From: Trichostrongylus colubriformis
Taxonomy: Eukaryota > Nematoda > Chromadorea > Rhabditida > Trichostrongylidae
Reading direction: 5' to 3'
Assembly (NCBI GenBank): GCA_963978905.1
Contig: OZ022259.1
Location: 248,001-312,000 of the forward strand
DNA: 64,000 bases
A model generated the notes under the pieces. The model ran no database searches, was not told where the DNA came from, and saw only the letters and a list, made by a program, of their open reading frames with translations. Below are positions 48,038 through 60,000 of the stretch, in pieces. The position numbers were made by a program, and so were the translations under genes. How positions within the stretch are numbered: the stretch's first letter is position 1; each line of letters opens with the position of its first letter.

Positions 48038-48519
48038 TTTAAAGGCACATTTCACGATAATTTTCATGCCTCGTCGCGTTCCATAAAGACTGTGGGAAAG
48101 CTAAAGAACACAATTGTGAAGAAGAAACGGCGAAACTTTTCGAAAACCTTGAAAATAAAGTGTTTCTGACCTTTGGATTCGACGAGATTGCAGCTTAAAA
48201 GCATGTAATATTTGGACAAGTTTTTACGTGATAATATCCGATAAGGTTGTTTTTACTATGGGAGTACTTTCTATCATGTTTTATCGCAGTCGATATCATG
48301 CCTCTCATACACGGGAAAGCCACCGCTCACCAGCTGGTTGAATGGAAGATGAGTGTGGGCCATCTTGAGGAGGTGGCCGTCATCTTATTCACATGTTCTT
48401 TACGCGTTGAGCACCCACCCTCGCGCCGTGATGACGGCGTACGCTTTGCCCTTGTGGAAGGGGCTATCTACTCGCTGATGGAACCAGGGTGCTCATATTA
48501 TCGTGAACTGTGCCTTTAA
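48038..48519. repeat. TTTAAAGGCACA element, about 480 bp
   Basis: Left end TTTTAAAGGCACATTTCACGATAAT (first 20 bases given elsewhere as TTTAAAGGCACATTTCACGA) and right end complement CTTAAAGGCACAGTTCACGATAAT are inverted copies of about 25 bp. The plus-strand frame at 48247-48519 lies inside and reads through the right end, so it is not taken as a gene. Confidence 0.65.
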
Positions 48520-50529
48520 GCAAGTCACCCGAGTGAAACTCTCTGGGCTAATAACAACGTATTTGGCGACATCCCTGGTGAGAAGAGTGCCCCTAGCTCC
48601 GAGGAGACGCTTTTTCCAACAGCTGGCACTTGTGTTATCCGGCCCACCCGATATTGACCTGGCTTGCCTATTTTAGAAACCAGCTTCAAAAATGGTCCTA
48701 TTTTCCGGTTGTTGAACCTTTCATTCCGCTTTTTGCACTTTCGCACTACTATGCACCTCAGCTTTTATATTCAACCATGTTCATATTTAAGGCAAACAAC
48801 CCCTACCACTTTCTTTGAGTACTCGAAATTACACTATTCTTCGTATCCAATTTTCACAGTGAAGTTAACGAGGGCGTTGACGCAAGAGGCAAGTGAGAGA
48901 CGGAAGATGAATGCGAGTGGCGGCGAAGACTGCTCACAGCTGGTTGTGCAATCCTGTTCCGGTGAAATTGAACTGGATTCACGCGTAATGATGCAGACGC
49001 TACACTGCTCTATGTAATCGGATTGGTCGGATTGTCCAAGTGTTTAAACGTTCGAAAGATGTTTTTGAGGGCATCAGCGTGGGCGAAACAACCATGGCAT
49101 TTGGCGAACAGCTTGCTTTTTCAGCAACCACACTGACGAGGGAATGCACTCATACTGTGATTCATATTGCGGAGGTTACTTTCACTTACTACAAGGAAGC
49201 TTGGACAAACAACTGCCCAAGACAATCGTACAAATGCTCCACATGGTCCGAATAGTTCAAGAAGTTTCTCTTGTAAACGCAAGTGTGCCCACTTGGCGTT
49301 GCTCCTTACTGGAACGCGTAGCATTGAAGAAACATCCGATATGAATTTGTTGAGCCCTAGAACAAAGTAATAATTTATTGAAGCGTTGCCTTACGGCTTT
49401 AAGTACTTACCATACAAATAGCAAATTGCAACCAGGACCATGAATGATAAAATAAATGCCGGTAAACTAGCAATGAGGTTATCCATCGATTGAAACAAAA
49501 AGAATCCACCCTAAACTTTCAGTATTCATGAAAACAGTTGGGTCCTGAATGACCCACTTCGCATCTTATGTGCAAAACAATAAGAGAGGTTCCGAGGTCG
49601 AATTGTTAGCTATCGATTGAAAAAAATCCATGCTGAACGTTCAAATATTCATTTGAGCGGTTCGCTTCTGAGCATTGTGCCAGACTTCAAATGCAGGGAG
49701 GAATAAAGTGGCGAATGACCTACTTCGCCAGTAATGTGCGAAGCAAGAGCGAGAATCCGAGCTCAAATCGTTAGTCATCCAATTCCGTAACTTGCTTACA
49801 ATAACTATCGAGAGGGAAATGACGTGAATAAAGGAAGGCATGAATAAATTAATTTTTATCGGGTATTACTATGCAAAAAAGAGAGCTTCAGTTTATGAGG
49901 AGACATTTACTATTCGATCATCTTTGAATGAATATGAATTTGAAGTTTGCGATTGTGACCATGACTGTACAATTGCAGTTAAATAGATATCAGGTCGTTC
50001 AGAATGCTCTTGCGGTTTCAAATGTACTACTTTCTAGATTGTTTTTCGGTACTTCCTTAGGATTGCCTATACCATAATGAAACTGGGCAAGCGACAGCTC
50101 CATCGTGTCGTACATCCTTCTTTTCCGGCTCACAAATGAAAGAACCCGTGCCTGAGGACGTTTATTGGAAGCTTCTTCTTCGCTTCCGCTTCATGTTGGG
50201 ATCGTATAGAGTTCCACTCCGGCAGGTGGTCGCACCCTCACGAACAATTTCATTGCTGAAGTGGCCCACAGCAGCTCATACATCTGCGCACAGATTTCAT
50301 GAAGAAATGTGTGTTCAGTGCACCAAGGGATCCAGTCAAGGGAAGTCTGGCTCACACAATCTCATGACTTGCCTGGCTCACCTGTTCTTCCACTCACTGA
50401 CGAACTCGGCCGCCTCTGATCTTGATCGTTGTTAGAGTTCAACTACGGTTATGGTTCAAGCATGGAATGAGGAACTCTCATGGAAGTCGTATTTTGGGCT
50501 GGGGAAAGTGGTCATATCTGATTGTGAGT
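48520..50529. other. No gene recognised; presumed intron
   Basis: Overlapping frames at 48664-49017, 49040-49370 and 50136-50435 carry no motif I recognise. A phrase gaRtaaa-type repeat near 49480-49640 (ccacttcgc, ctatcgattgaaa) occurs twice. No TM9-TM11 exon is recognised. Confidence 0.35.
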
Positions 50530-51595
50530 GAGGAGCAAACTGGGAGGAGCGGACAACTCACCGGCGCGTGCTGAGTGACGTCGCAGCCACTGCGCAACGC
50601 GACGGTGGACGAAGGTGTATGTCGTTGGCGCAGCTCCTTGTAGCTAATTTGCGAATGGGGTCCATGGGCTGTTCATGCCACCCTAACGCCGATCATCCGA
50701 CATCTCTTACGACGGATAGCTCGTCCACATCACCGAACCCTCAGATGTTCACTCTTAGGCCGCTTTCATACTTTGCCCACCCACGCCGTCACGCGCGTGA
50801 CGGCGTCAAATCGACGCCGTCATCTGCGTTGATTTGACGCCGTCACGCGCGTGACGGCGTCAAACTCACTCAACCATTTGCCCGCCGCAGGAGACGGCGT
50901 CCATAGATAATGCGGACCCAATCACACTACAGTATGGTGATTGTGGCCGATTCGAATCTTGGCGCTATGCCAATAAAGTGATCGTGGCCGCTTCGTGTAT
51001 TGGCACAGCGCCAAGATTCGAATCGGCCACAATCACCATACTGTAGTGTGATTGGGTCCGCATTATCTATGGACGCCGTCTCCTGCGGCGGGCAAATGGT
51101 TGCGTGAGTTTGACGCCGTCACGCGCGTCCGCGTCGGTGCGCAAAGTATGAAAGCGGCCTTAGATAGTTGATAATGCCATACAAAAGACATCGTTGAACA
51201 AAAACTGCAAATTACTCACTTTTACACCTCACTTTATTACGCTGGCGAACTGAGCGTGGATTCTGGCAACTTTCTCCTGCTTTTGGTTTTTTTTTTTTTG
51301 TCTCCACTACATTTTCAACAATGGGAAACAATGTTTGTTACTCCGGGGTAGTTGTATTACAATCATTTGGAGTTGTACGAGCTTCTCCTCAGTCATTTGC
51401 AGTGCCTTTGATAAGGTCCTTTATGTGGTAATTGTCACTCACTTGAATCTGAGGGCTCGGTGCTGTGGACGAGTTACCCGACGCAAAAGATGATCGGTAT
51501 TGGGCTGGCAACTACGGACCATGTGCCTCATTGGCAAATCAGCTGCAAGGGCCCCACGCCAAACGACCGCTTCCTGGTGGGCGATAGCCTGCGCT
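50530..51595. mobile_element. Foldback element, copy 2, interrupted by a MITE
   Basis: The left arm (50570-50755: ctaatttgcgaatggggtcc, catctcttacgacggatagc) and right arm (51415-51560: gagttacccgacgcaaaag, cctcattggcaaatcagc) are inverted copies of each other and of the arms at 10545-11110. The centre (gaactgagcgtggattctgg, tgtctccactacatttt) also matches copy 1. The left half is split by a 402-bp MITE at 50758-51159. Confidence 0.75.
50758..51159. repeat. GGCCGCT hairpin MITE with TTA target duplication
   Basis: The ends GGCCGCTTTCATACTTTGC and its complement (ending GTATGAAAGCGGCC at 51159) are flanked by TTA on both sides (50755-50757 and 51160-51162). The interior folds into two arms of over 90 bp (accatactgtagtgtgattggg and partner; gattcgaatcttggcgcta and partner) plus smaller gccgtcacgcgcgtgacggc palindromes. 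This copy is nearly perfect and therefore probably the youngest of its family here. Confidence 0.92.
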
Positions 51596-53070
51596 ACTAG
51601 CATTGCGCTTTAATGAGAACAACCTTGCTGTCGCTTTACCAGAGACTTGAGACTTTCCTACTCTGTGTCTTTCCGTATGACTATACATCGAACGGAGATA
51701 ACGGTCTCCTAAAACTCCTCGTTAATGGGCTTAGGCAAATCCATAAGGCTGGAGAGGCTAGTCCCACCGAAAAATACGAGCTCTCCCAGCTATCGTGTGC
51801 CAGTCAAGCAGTAAGCTGCTGCAGCATTATGTGCTTGCCTTTATCGTATTAGCAAAGCACCAACAAGGTTTCCCTTACTGAAGTGCATTGATAGGAGTGC
51901 AGGCTAAAAACTCACCACCGCGTGCCGCATATCCACGCTGGTATGTTTTCCGTAGAGTCTAGGAACTTTCAAGACCACCTTTTTTGAGGTGGTTTTTTGG
52001 TTCGATAAAGTGTTGTCCGAAGAAAAGGATGTGGTCGATAATCATCGCACTGGGTGGCATTACGATGTTTAACGATTGACGATCTTTCAAGGGAGACACC
52101 TTTAGTATTCGACGACGTGAGTGAAGGATAGGATGGTATCATCATAGACTTTTTCATGCAAAATGACCCGGTATCGGTACACTTGAAGAAGAGAGAAACG
52201 ATCTGTAGGGATACGTTTTGAGAAGCTATCACGTACGCTCGTTGGCCGCCGGTGCCCAAGGCAAGAGCACAGAGGTTTCGCGCTGAACGAATGCGGCATC
52301 TGTATTTTGCTGAAAACGCTCCTCTGATACTACTTATCACCCAGGCTGATATGTTGAATGATAGTTCTCCTTTTGGCCACCATCCAGATCAATGGTGGTG
52401 TGGCTGTAGATAAAGTGCCAAAAAAGTTTTTGTTCCAATCATTTCTTGTTGGCCTACTATGAAAGCTCGCAAAATACTTCAGATTTCACATTTACACGTC
52501 TTGTAAAGAGACGGAGTGGTCGACATCATAGCTCCACAGGATGGGTTAGGCTGGAGCCAGAGTACCATCTTGCAGTGCCTGTGACGTACTGGTGAGGGCC
52601 ACGAGTATCTCACAGAGGCGTAAAAGCATTCTGCACATGCTTGGGGCACTCTAAGGAAAGGTAAAACTAGCAAGTAAATTGAGGATTCGAGCATGGGCTT
52701 GAGAATGCGAGCCCAACCTGCCATTTCCTGCTCCATCGGAGTTCTGCCATGTTGCTGGTAAGTAACAGGCTTCCGTGACTTCGCTCCCAGAATCGTTTTG
52801 GCAATTTGGAGGGCAGGTTTGAGATCACTGTTCCACACTACTTAGGACCACTTATATCTTATCTTAAATGACCTGGGGAACTTTTTTTTTTGTGAGATAA
52901 AGAAGGATGGAGTTTGTCATCACGTTCTCCAAGCAAAACGTTCTCTCAAAGTCATGCTCCCCCAACGGTGCTGAAATACAGGTTAGCTATAGGAATAGTT
53001 GTTTGATTTGCTGGTGCAAATAACTTCGTAGGATAAGTAAATGTCTGGAATGTTTTAAAAAATTCTTTTT
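51596..53070. other. No gene recognised; presumed intron
   Basis: Two long minus-strand frames (51969-52340, 123 codons; 52479-52838, 119 codons) have fairly protein-like composition but no domain I can name, and splice sites do not join them to the transporter exons. They may be remnants of an unidentified element. Confidence 0.3.
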
Positions 53071-53595
53071 GCAGGCACATTTCCGACGAGTTCTTGGACA
53101 GTTTTTGAAGGAGCTTTTCATAATGCTGCGACATCGTTGTGGACAGCTATGAAAAAGACCTACTTACACTGGTACAGATAGGAATTTCAACGAGAAATCC
53201 TAGGCAACAGATGGCTGCAATGAGACGTGAGTTCAAACGACGGTTTTTCGATTCAAGAAGATTCATCACAGAAGAAGCGAGCATCTCTACCCTAAAAAGA
53301 CATGCATTGTATATTCCACGTCATCATATCATATAGACATCAAAGTAAACTGTCAAATGTTGATATGAGGAAACAAGTGATATTCCGGAGATCCTCATGA
53401 TACCATCTAGCGCGAACTAATTCGAAGCTTCGTTTTCATGCGTAATCTCGTCCAAGACTAGATGTCAGGAGGATTAATTTTTGCCATTTTCGGGGACCCT
53501 ATTCAAATCTTCTTTGTTGGCGTATTTCTCAGCACCTCTGATTTTATGGTTCAGTGCTCTAACCCAGTCAAGGTAATCGTAGAATGTGCCTTTGA
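53071..53595. repeat. YTYGAAGGCACAT element, copy 2
   Basis: Left end gcaggcacatttccgacgag and right end (complement ctcaaaggcacattctacga) form a weak inverted pair. The right 230 bp align in inverted orientation with 40257-40490, including gccattttcggg, tttgtYggcgta and atgataccatc. Confidence 0.55.
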
Positions 53596-53713
53596 GACGA
53601 TATTGTAGAGAGGAGAGCGCATGGACAACGCAAAAGATAATCAGAGTCAAGGAGCACGTTGTCCCTTTGGTCTTCTTGGAATTGTTGACTGTGAACAAGG
53701 TGTCAAGCCACTG
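53596..53713 (-). CDS. Possible TM9 exon of the SLC6-like transporter
   Basis: After the acceptor gcgtttgattgcag (minus strand), the frame reads WLDTLFTVNNSKKTKG followed by a hydrophobic helix (LTLIIFCVVHALSSL). This suits the TM8-TM9 loop and TM9 of SLC6 proteins. However, the exon would begin in phase 0 while the TM8 exon (55123-55300) ends in phase 2, and the apparent continuation (GTFYDYLDW) falls inside the repeat at 53071-53595. Either a small exon is missing between them or the resemblance is accidental. Confidence 0.3.
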
Positions 53714-55122
53714 CAATCAAACGCGCATAACTTGTGCAGTCGTGCGATCGATAGTATCTCTGTTCACAGCCCACAAAGCCAAGGAGACCTTGGTAATAGT
53801 GTATCTTTCAACCTGATGGCTCATCGATGGTAACCTCATGCATGGCGCGGCTCCCAACGAAGCCGACCAACGTCAATAGCCCTGTCGTTGTCCGCTGGCA
53901 CCGGAACCACGTTCAGAGAGGCCTCCGAAATTCACCGATCAACCGTAGATGTATATCTACTCACGGGTACCAGCGTGGATGGATACTCAAAGAAGTGTGG
54001 GATGAAAACAAAAAATTAGCTGATATGGACTACTTTCTTATCTCATTCTGATTGCAAGTACTTGATCTGGTGCTAGCGAGCCACTATGCGGAGCACGAAA
54101 GCGTTTGTATTCACAGAGAATGTGAATGAGTCTGAGGGGGGCCGAGGCCAATCACCTTCTCGTTGGTCCTCTGAGAGCAAAAGATGCGTATTGGCGGCAT
54201 GACAGACGCAGAAGATCATTTTCCGAAAGAATCATGGGAAGATCTCACCACTTCGGCTAAAAAAATTTCTTAACAGGCTTCCTCTGAAATAACTACTTTC
54301 TTTTAGAAGATATCGTATAATTCAGGTAGTGATTAGAAGGCGACGTCCTCACAGACCCGTACAATCAATTTGCACTCACAATGCTTAGTTTAAAGGAAGT
54401 TACGACAGTTTGAAGTGGAACACTTTGAAAAGTTCAAAATTTTCATTCTCGGCTTTCCATATAGAGAACTACGCAAACATTAGGGAAACCAGGGGGCCCA
54501 TAGTTTGGTCTAAGCAAGTTATTAAGAAAATAGATCACAATACCTTGAAAGATCTAGTTTTAGTAAGGCTATAGGTATTCGAAAATGGTAAAGTTCACTA
54601 CCGGGAAGATACCGCGCTCTATCGCCTAACTGAATGTAAGTCATGTAACGGAACGCACTACGTGACTTCCATTCAGCTTCTAACTTTTCTGTCCTTGTTT
54701 TTTTCATCCGTTATCCCTGCCGCATCACTTGCATAACTTTTACGCCTTCTTCTTTGTCACCGGAGGACGAACACATTACCAATGGTCGGCGGCATGTCAT
54801 TCCGGAATATAAGTATTGAATTTTGCTAGCTTCTGTTTCTCTTAAAAGTTTCGTAATACAATCATTGAATTTTGTTAGGTCTTTATCTCGCTTAGAGGCT
54901 TTCGTCTCGGAATAGAAGTGTCGAATTTCGTTGGAGCCCTATTTGGCGTATTCCTTCAGGAGTATGGCCTCAGTGTTTTTGTTACCGTAGGCTCTTAACT
55001 TTTTTGATGAATCGCACTGGTTTGGAAGCACCAGTGTAAAAGAGGGAGAATTGCTAATGGACTATGCTCTGTTTCAACGACCTCGTCCATCCACTGTATT
55101 GAATCCACGAATTCATACTCAC
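53714..55122. other. No gene recognised; presumed intron
   Basis: The region should contain the continuation of the transporter after TM8, but no exon with the required phase was found. The frame at 53827-54051 has no recognisable feature. Confidence 0.35.
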
Positions 55123-58100
55123 CAAATAAATTCGGCATCTACACCTGTGAAAACGATCGTAGCAAACAGAACGCTCATCCATAGAGGACCCCATCGCATT
55201 AGCTTCGTCATGCTGGGGATCACCGTAAAGACCATGTAGAATGGATCATTTTCTAGATGATCAAGAATGTTCTTCAGCCCTTCAAACACATAATGTTTGA
55301 CTAAAGAACTCACTAGTGAGGGTCAAAATCTTTTTGGCAGATGATATCGATAGAAGTCCCAGGAATGAGAACAAAACCATACCGACGAGTAATGAAGTGA
55401 GAACATTTCTAAAGTACCTGTCTCGATGAAAAGGCAAAATTCAAAATAGCTCATAAATCACACATCGTAATCAGAAGTGCCGCATCACGGTACACATTGT
55501 TTCGAAAGCGACTGTAAGCAGCTATGGAGAATAATGCGCCAGTGCCAAGGCCAATTTCAAACAATACTTGTTGAGCGGCCGCTGACCACATCTGCAATGA
55601 GTGGTGTGGTGAGGATTCGAACACATTCCTCAATGAGTTTTGAATATCGTACATCTAGGGATGAAATGCTGCCCAATGCAGACGTGAACAAAAACGTTAA
55701 TCCAACACTCGCTCCTGGTAGTGAAAGACCTCGCACGAGGAGAATAAAGAGCTGAAATTATAATGTGGATCAGGTTACGAATTTCTTGAATGATTTTTCG
55801 CGTCAGGCCGCGGTCTGTTTCACGTGTCTGCGTCTGACGCAATCATGTGCCAGTCGCAGACGACGGCGTCAATATGATAACGCGCACTGTTTGCAAAACA
55901 CTCAATCCAACCACGCTACAGTGTGATGATCGTGGCGGAGCCCAAGAATTCAAATTCCAATATGGCCTAATGGAACTATGCCTGATTCGAAATCGTAGGC
56001 TTTCGCCGCGACCACCATGCTATAGTGTGCTTGGGTCGAGCGTTTTGCAAGCGGTACGCGTTATCAGATTGATTCCGTCATCTGCGGTAAGCACATGATT
56101 GCGTGAATCAATAGACGCAGACACGTAAAGTATGACCGCGGCCGTACGATATGTTCTGGGGCTGTATGATGTGCTCTCGGGTGTTTCAGAGCTGTATCAT
56201 GTGCTCTCGGGGCAAAACGTCTGCCGACGTTACTCCGAAATTACTTAATTTGAAACAAACATAATTGAAGGTGAATGTTTAAATATAAACCTTCATTGTT
56301 TCAAAAACCTTCGCAACTACTTCATTCATATTCTCGGCAGCGCGCAAGGTAGGGTGAAAATCGAAAAATCGTGGTGGCGCAATCTTTCAGTCCGACCATT
56401 ACAAGGTCGCATGTACAATACTGAACACCTTCAGTTTGCTACAACGTGAACAACTATTATATTTTGGATGGGGCTCTATCCATGGTATAAATCACCGGCA
56501 GTGATCTTTGTCTATGTGGTTATTAATACCGAGTAGACTTTACAGAAAACAGCAAATCCAATCGATCGACTAACCCCCATCGTTTATTACGCTCGCTAGT
56601 GTGTGCTAGCCAGCTGGTGGAAAAGGCAACGCACTCCTTTGCAACCGCAACGCTCCGCATGAACAGTTTCCGGCAGGTATTTAGTGAGGTTAGGTGACGT
56701 TCATAGTTTGCGCACCGGCGGCGACGAGAAAATAATGTAGGTCTGGCGTTTGACTAGCGTTTCACAAACGGAAGTCGTCACCAAGATGCCGCCGTGATCG
56801 GCAAATAATTTTTGCTGGTGTCCGGCCTCAGTCGCAATCCACTCACTGTACCTTTCTCTTACATTTTTGTGTGATTTCATCTTATAATATGTGTGATATA
56901 TTGACACGGTGTTTCAGAACTAACTCACTAAATATTCTGCAACAGTTCCAGAACTAGAAATGTACGATTAATCGTATTTTCTAAAAGAGTTCCCGGACGC
57001 CAGGCATGGTACTGGTCGGAACAACGTCGAACAACGGCAGTTTACGTGATAACATTAACCGATATGTGGCTAGATTCAGTAATTCCTTGTGTGGCACTCA
57101 AAGGTCCCCGCTGGAGAACGATTGCGCAGTGCGCATTCTGCAGTGACGGCCGTACCTCTTTCGTTGTATTTACAGGAAGTTGTGAAGTCGCGTAATTTTT
57201 CACCGAGGTGTTAAGTGCCTGCATTTCATAAAGAACCGAACTTACCATTAAATAGGGAATAGTCGCAGTTATGCGAGTGGCCCATGCCATCCATGTAGTA
57301 CTGCGACAGACCCCAGCGAACACCAGGAGCCATGCGGCAGCGAGAGCAAGCACGATATGACGTTGAGGCAAAGTGAGAATTAGTTCGGTATAGCTGGTTA
57401 ACGAGAGGATGTCAAGGCTGAAACGAGTATCATTGTAAGACAGTAAGGAACAACGTTTGTAACATCAGCAAAGGGTTGGCAAACAGAGCTCCCAAATGGA
57501 TGCCTCTATGAAGGAAGAAGGTGAGCTGCTATTTTCAGCGTACTCCATTTGTGTTCGCACATTTACCTTAGATAATCAATATCCACTTATCTAGTGCGTG
57601 GTTTGAAGGTTGTTCATATTCGGAAGGTTACATTATTGCTAAAAGTCTCTGATGGTTCCTCTGTTTTCAGTTTCATTCCCATCATCATAATACGCGTAAT
57701 ACGCATAATACGCATCACAATAGACTATCGTAGAAATTAAAGCATAATAAAAACGACTCAACTAAATACTCACTGAAAGAATAACTCTGCTGACGTCAAG
57801 GTCTTGTTCACAAGAGGACCGAAATCGACGCTCGCGTCCGCTTCAGTTATACCTGAAATTGGTAGCCCAACATCGAATTGTGTCTACGCTACAGCAAGCA
57901 GAGGACAGAGGGGGTCACATTCGTTCGCTGAATGGAAGTTGCAGTCGTCGGGACTGTGATCACATAGATGACCTGAGCGGGTCATACGTCGCAAACTCGC
58001 TGAAATTCACTGCAATTCTGGATTGAAATCCTTGGCGCTTCCCAAAATGAAGTCAGCCAACAAAAGGCTTCACACATATCAGGATGTGTATCTTCAAGTG

Positions 58101-58992
58101 CTCGAAATACAGAGGATGTGTATTAGAAGCACTCCGAAACTTTGTGAAATTTCTGCCCTAAAGATGAGACATTTTCAATATTCTTCATTAGTTTTACTGC
58201 AATACCACTTCTCGCTCAATGGCTATAGGGTAGCGATAGCAACAAGCGGAAATGTCGTGGTTCTCGAATTTTTATTGCCGCTTCGCACAGAATTGCCTTT
58301 TGAGGGACACGCTTGTCCTTAGTTTGAGCTCAGGTAGTGTGTACGACTAACAAAAATGGGTACGGGAGACTGTCACTTCGCGTTGGATAGGGACAAGGAG
58401 GCTCGACATAACTCGATTTTCCCATGGAAGATCTTCAGAAATCACCACCGAAAGCACTGAGTACCATAGATATTGCAGCGACCAGGTAAGGATTATGTTA
58501 TGATAGATGATCACAGGAATCGCAGCAAACACGAATGCCCATCCAAGACCTGAAATAGATCCATTAGTAAATGACTATATCTCTTTTTTCCAGTCAGGAA
58601 TTGAATTCTGTTCCGTTCAAAACAAAATGCCATGTGCCTATCGTGGACTTGATTCATGGAAGACAACTCTGGTTGTATTCGAAGACCAGGAACAGGCGCT
58701 TACTACACCCCTTGTTTCGACTCCCTTAACGAGTACCTCAATCTAGACCATACAGAGAATTGACTAACCGGTGAGTCACGTTTCGTTACCCTTCCGAGCC
58801 GGTCTTCTTAGTATTTCCTTCAAAAGAAAAAGAAAACGAAGAAGTACAAATGCGAACCACAAGTAATTGGTGTGAGACGATGAAATGCAATGTCAGCTGT
58901 TTGGCCAGCATATTGACCAATACACAGGTATAGGTAGAGCATTGGAAAACCGATGAAAATATGGCAGAAAATATATGGAACGAAGAATATAC
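55123..58992 (-). CDS. SLC6-like sodium-dependent transporter, TM2-TM8 (partial)
   Basis: Exons, high to low: 58858-58992 (TM2), 58352-58549 (TM3), 57774-57852 (loop), 57246-57417 (TM4 and start of TM5), 55653-55751 (TM5), 55464-55591 (TM6), 55314-55408 (TM7), 55123-55300 (TM8). Phases agree at each junction up to TM7. Family signatures: FFVPYIFCHIFIGFPML with LCIGQYAGQ in TM2; TPITCGLGWAF leading into TM3 and EDLPWE after it; LLVRGLSLPGA in TM5; MWSAAAQQVLFEIGLGTGAL with YSRFRNNVYRDA in TM6; NVLTSLLVGMVLFSFLG in TM7; FTGVDAEF in TM8. SLC6 proteins import amino acids, osmolytes or transmitters with Na+ (often Cl-) across the plasma membrane. The substrate is unknown. TM1 is not found upstream. 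Residues usually conserved are changed (see findings). TM7 and TM8 exons are separated by only 13 bases. Confidence 0.88.
55806..56143. repeat. GGCCGCG-ended hairpin MITE, intronic copy
   Basis: Left end GGCCGCGGTCTGTTTCACGT and right end ACGTAAAGTATGACCGCGGCC are inverted. The interior matches copy 1 at 1769-2151 (cgcagacgacggcgtcaat, gcgcactgtttgcaaaac, gctacagtgtgatgatcg). It lies in the intron between the TM4 and TM5 exons of the transporter. Confidence 0.85.
56144..57245. other. Intron of the transporter gene
   Basis: A tandem-like phrase (gctgtatgatgtgctctcggg at 56163, gctgtatcatgtgctctcgggg at 56191) and one stray MITE end near 56697-56735 (gacgttcatagtttgcgcac) are the only structures noticed. 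Confidence 0.45.
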
Positions 58993-59452
58993 CTGAAACG
59001 ATTATAAGAGTTACTCAAGGTTTCTCTCGCTCCAGTCTGCTCAGATTAACCCTCCTGAATTGCCCACTCTTTGAAAGTTATGGCATTGCGAAATGAACTT
59101 AGCTTTGTTAACAATTATTTTTGAAAAAAAACCCCATTTTTTGCTTCGTCTGGATTTGTGAGACCTTTCTGCGTCTATGAATCTGATCTCAAGAAAGAGA
59201 TGGCCGTAGGAGTGGTGGCAAGTGCTGGCAAAAAACAGTCGCGCATATGATCCTTGATTTTTGCGGTGCAAAAATTTGAAAACGGATGCCAAAGTTGACA
59301 CTATACAGGAGCCAAAGTGGGTTGCTAGTAACCGTACGGTAGATAGACGAATATGAGTTGCCGTCATAGGTTACCTTCGATCTGTAGCCTTAATACCCTT
59401 CCCTCATTAACCCCCCTCTAGCCTTATTAACATAAGATGACTTTAGGTATAT

Positions 59453-59625
59453 AGTCCATTTCGAAAAAAACTGATTGGGCGTGTCCCACGGACTTGGGTG
59501 AATGGCGAGAGTGAGAGTACGTGGCGAGAGTGAGAGTGTGTGGCGGCGTGAGAGAATTGCGAGTGTTTGATACACGTTCATAAAAGTCCGTGGGACACGC
59601 CCAATCAGTTTTTCTGAAATGGACT
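59453..59625. repeat. Hairpin, about 40-bp arms
   Basis: gtccatttcgaaaaaaactg, continuing gattgggcgtgtcccacgga (59453-59495), is mirrored at 59584-59625. The loop holds gagagtgagagt repeats. It is probably a small foldback MITE. Confidence 0.85.
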
Positions 59626-59809
59626 GTACAAGTAGCCTAGAGCTGCTGTCGGCTTCGTTATTACACCAAACAGTACAGTGCATTTTCATGCAAGTTTCCC
59701 TGTAATACGTGGCCGGCAAGCACGCGGTAGAAGAAGGTATTGCATTCCTAGCGCGTTTATTCACACACTTCACAGCTCCTCCAAAGGAATCGGACGTGCA
59801 AGGATCTGT

Positions 59810-60000
59810 CATCCGCCGCGGTCGGATAGGACAAAAGAGGCTACGTAATGTACGTAATGCCATGTATACGTAATCTCCTATTCCCACTATGCGTCTCTCA
59901 TCCGACCGCGGCTGACGCGGGGGAGGGGCACCTACTCGGGGGCCCCGTCCCCTTGACCACAGACAATTAGAGGTCCGTGGACGGTTCCTTTAACCACGTA
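59810..60000. repeat. Partial copy of the TTTAAAGGAATC hairpin family
   Basis: catccgccgcggtcggatag, cccactatgcgtctctcatc and the terminal ggttcctttaa resemble the centre and right end of the element at 63562-63997. The left arm is missing or strongly diverged. Confidence 0.5.

Noticed and set aside
52479..52838. 119-codon minus-strand frame first considered as the transporter C-terminus
   Set aside because: The in-phase exon series at 40835-43466 fits TM12 and the tail far better. This frame has no matching splice junctions.
55409..55417. Upstream acceptor gagacag giving three extra residues before TM7
   Set aside because: The acceptor at 55409-55410 keeps the same phase and restores the usual spacing between the TM6 RDA motif and the TM7 Asn, so it is preferred.
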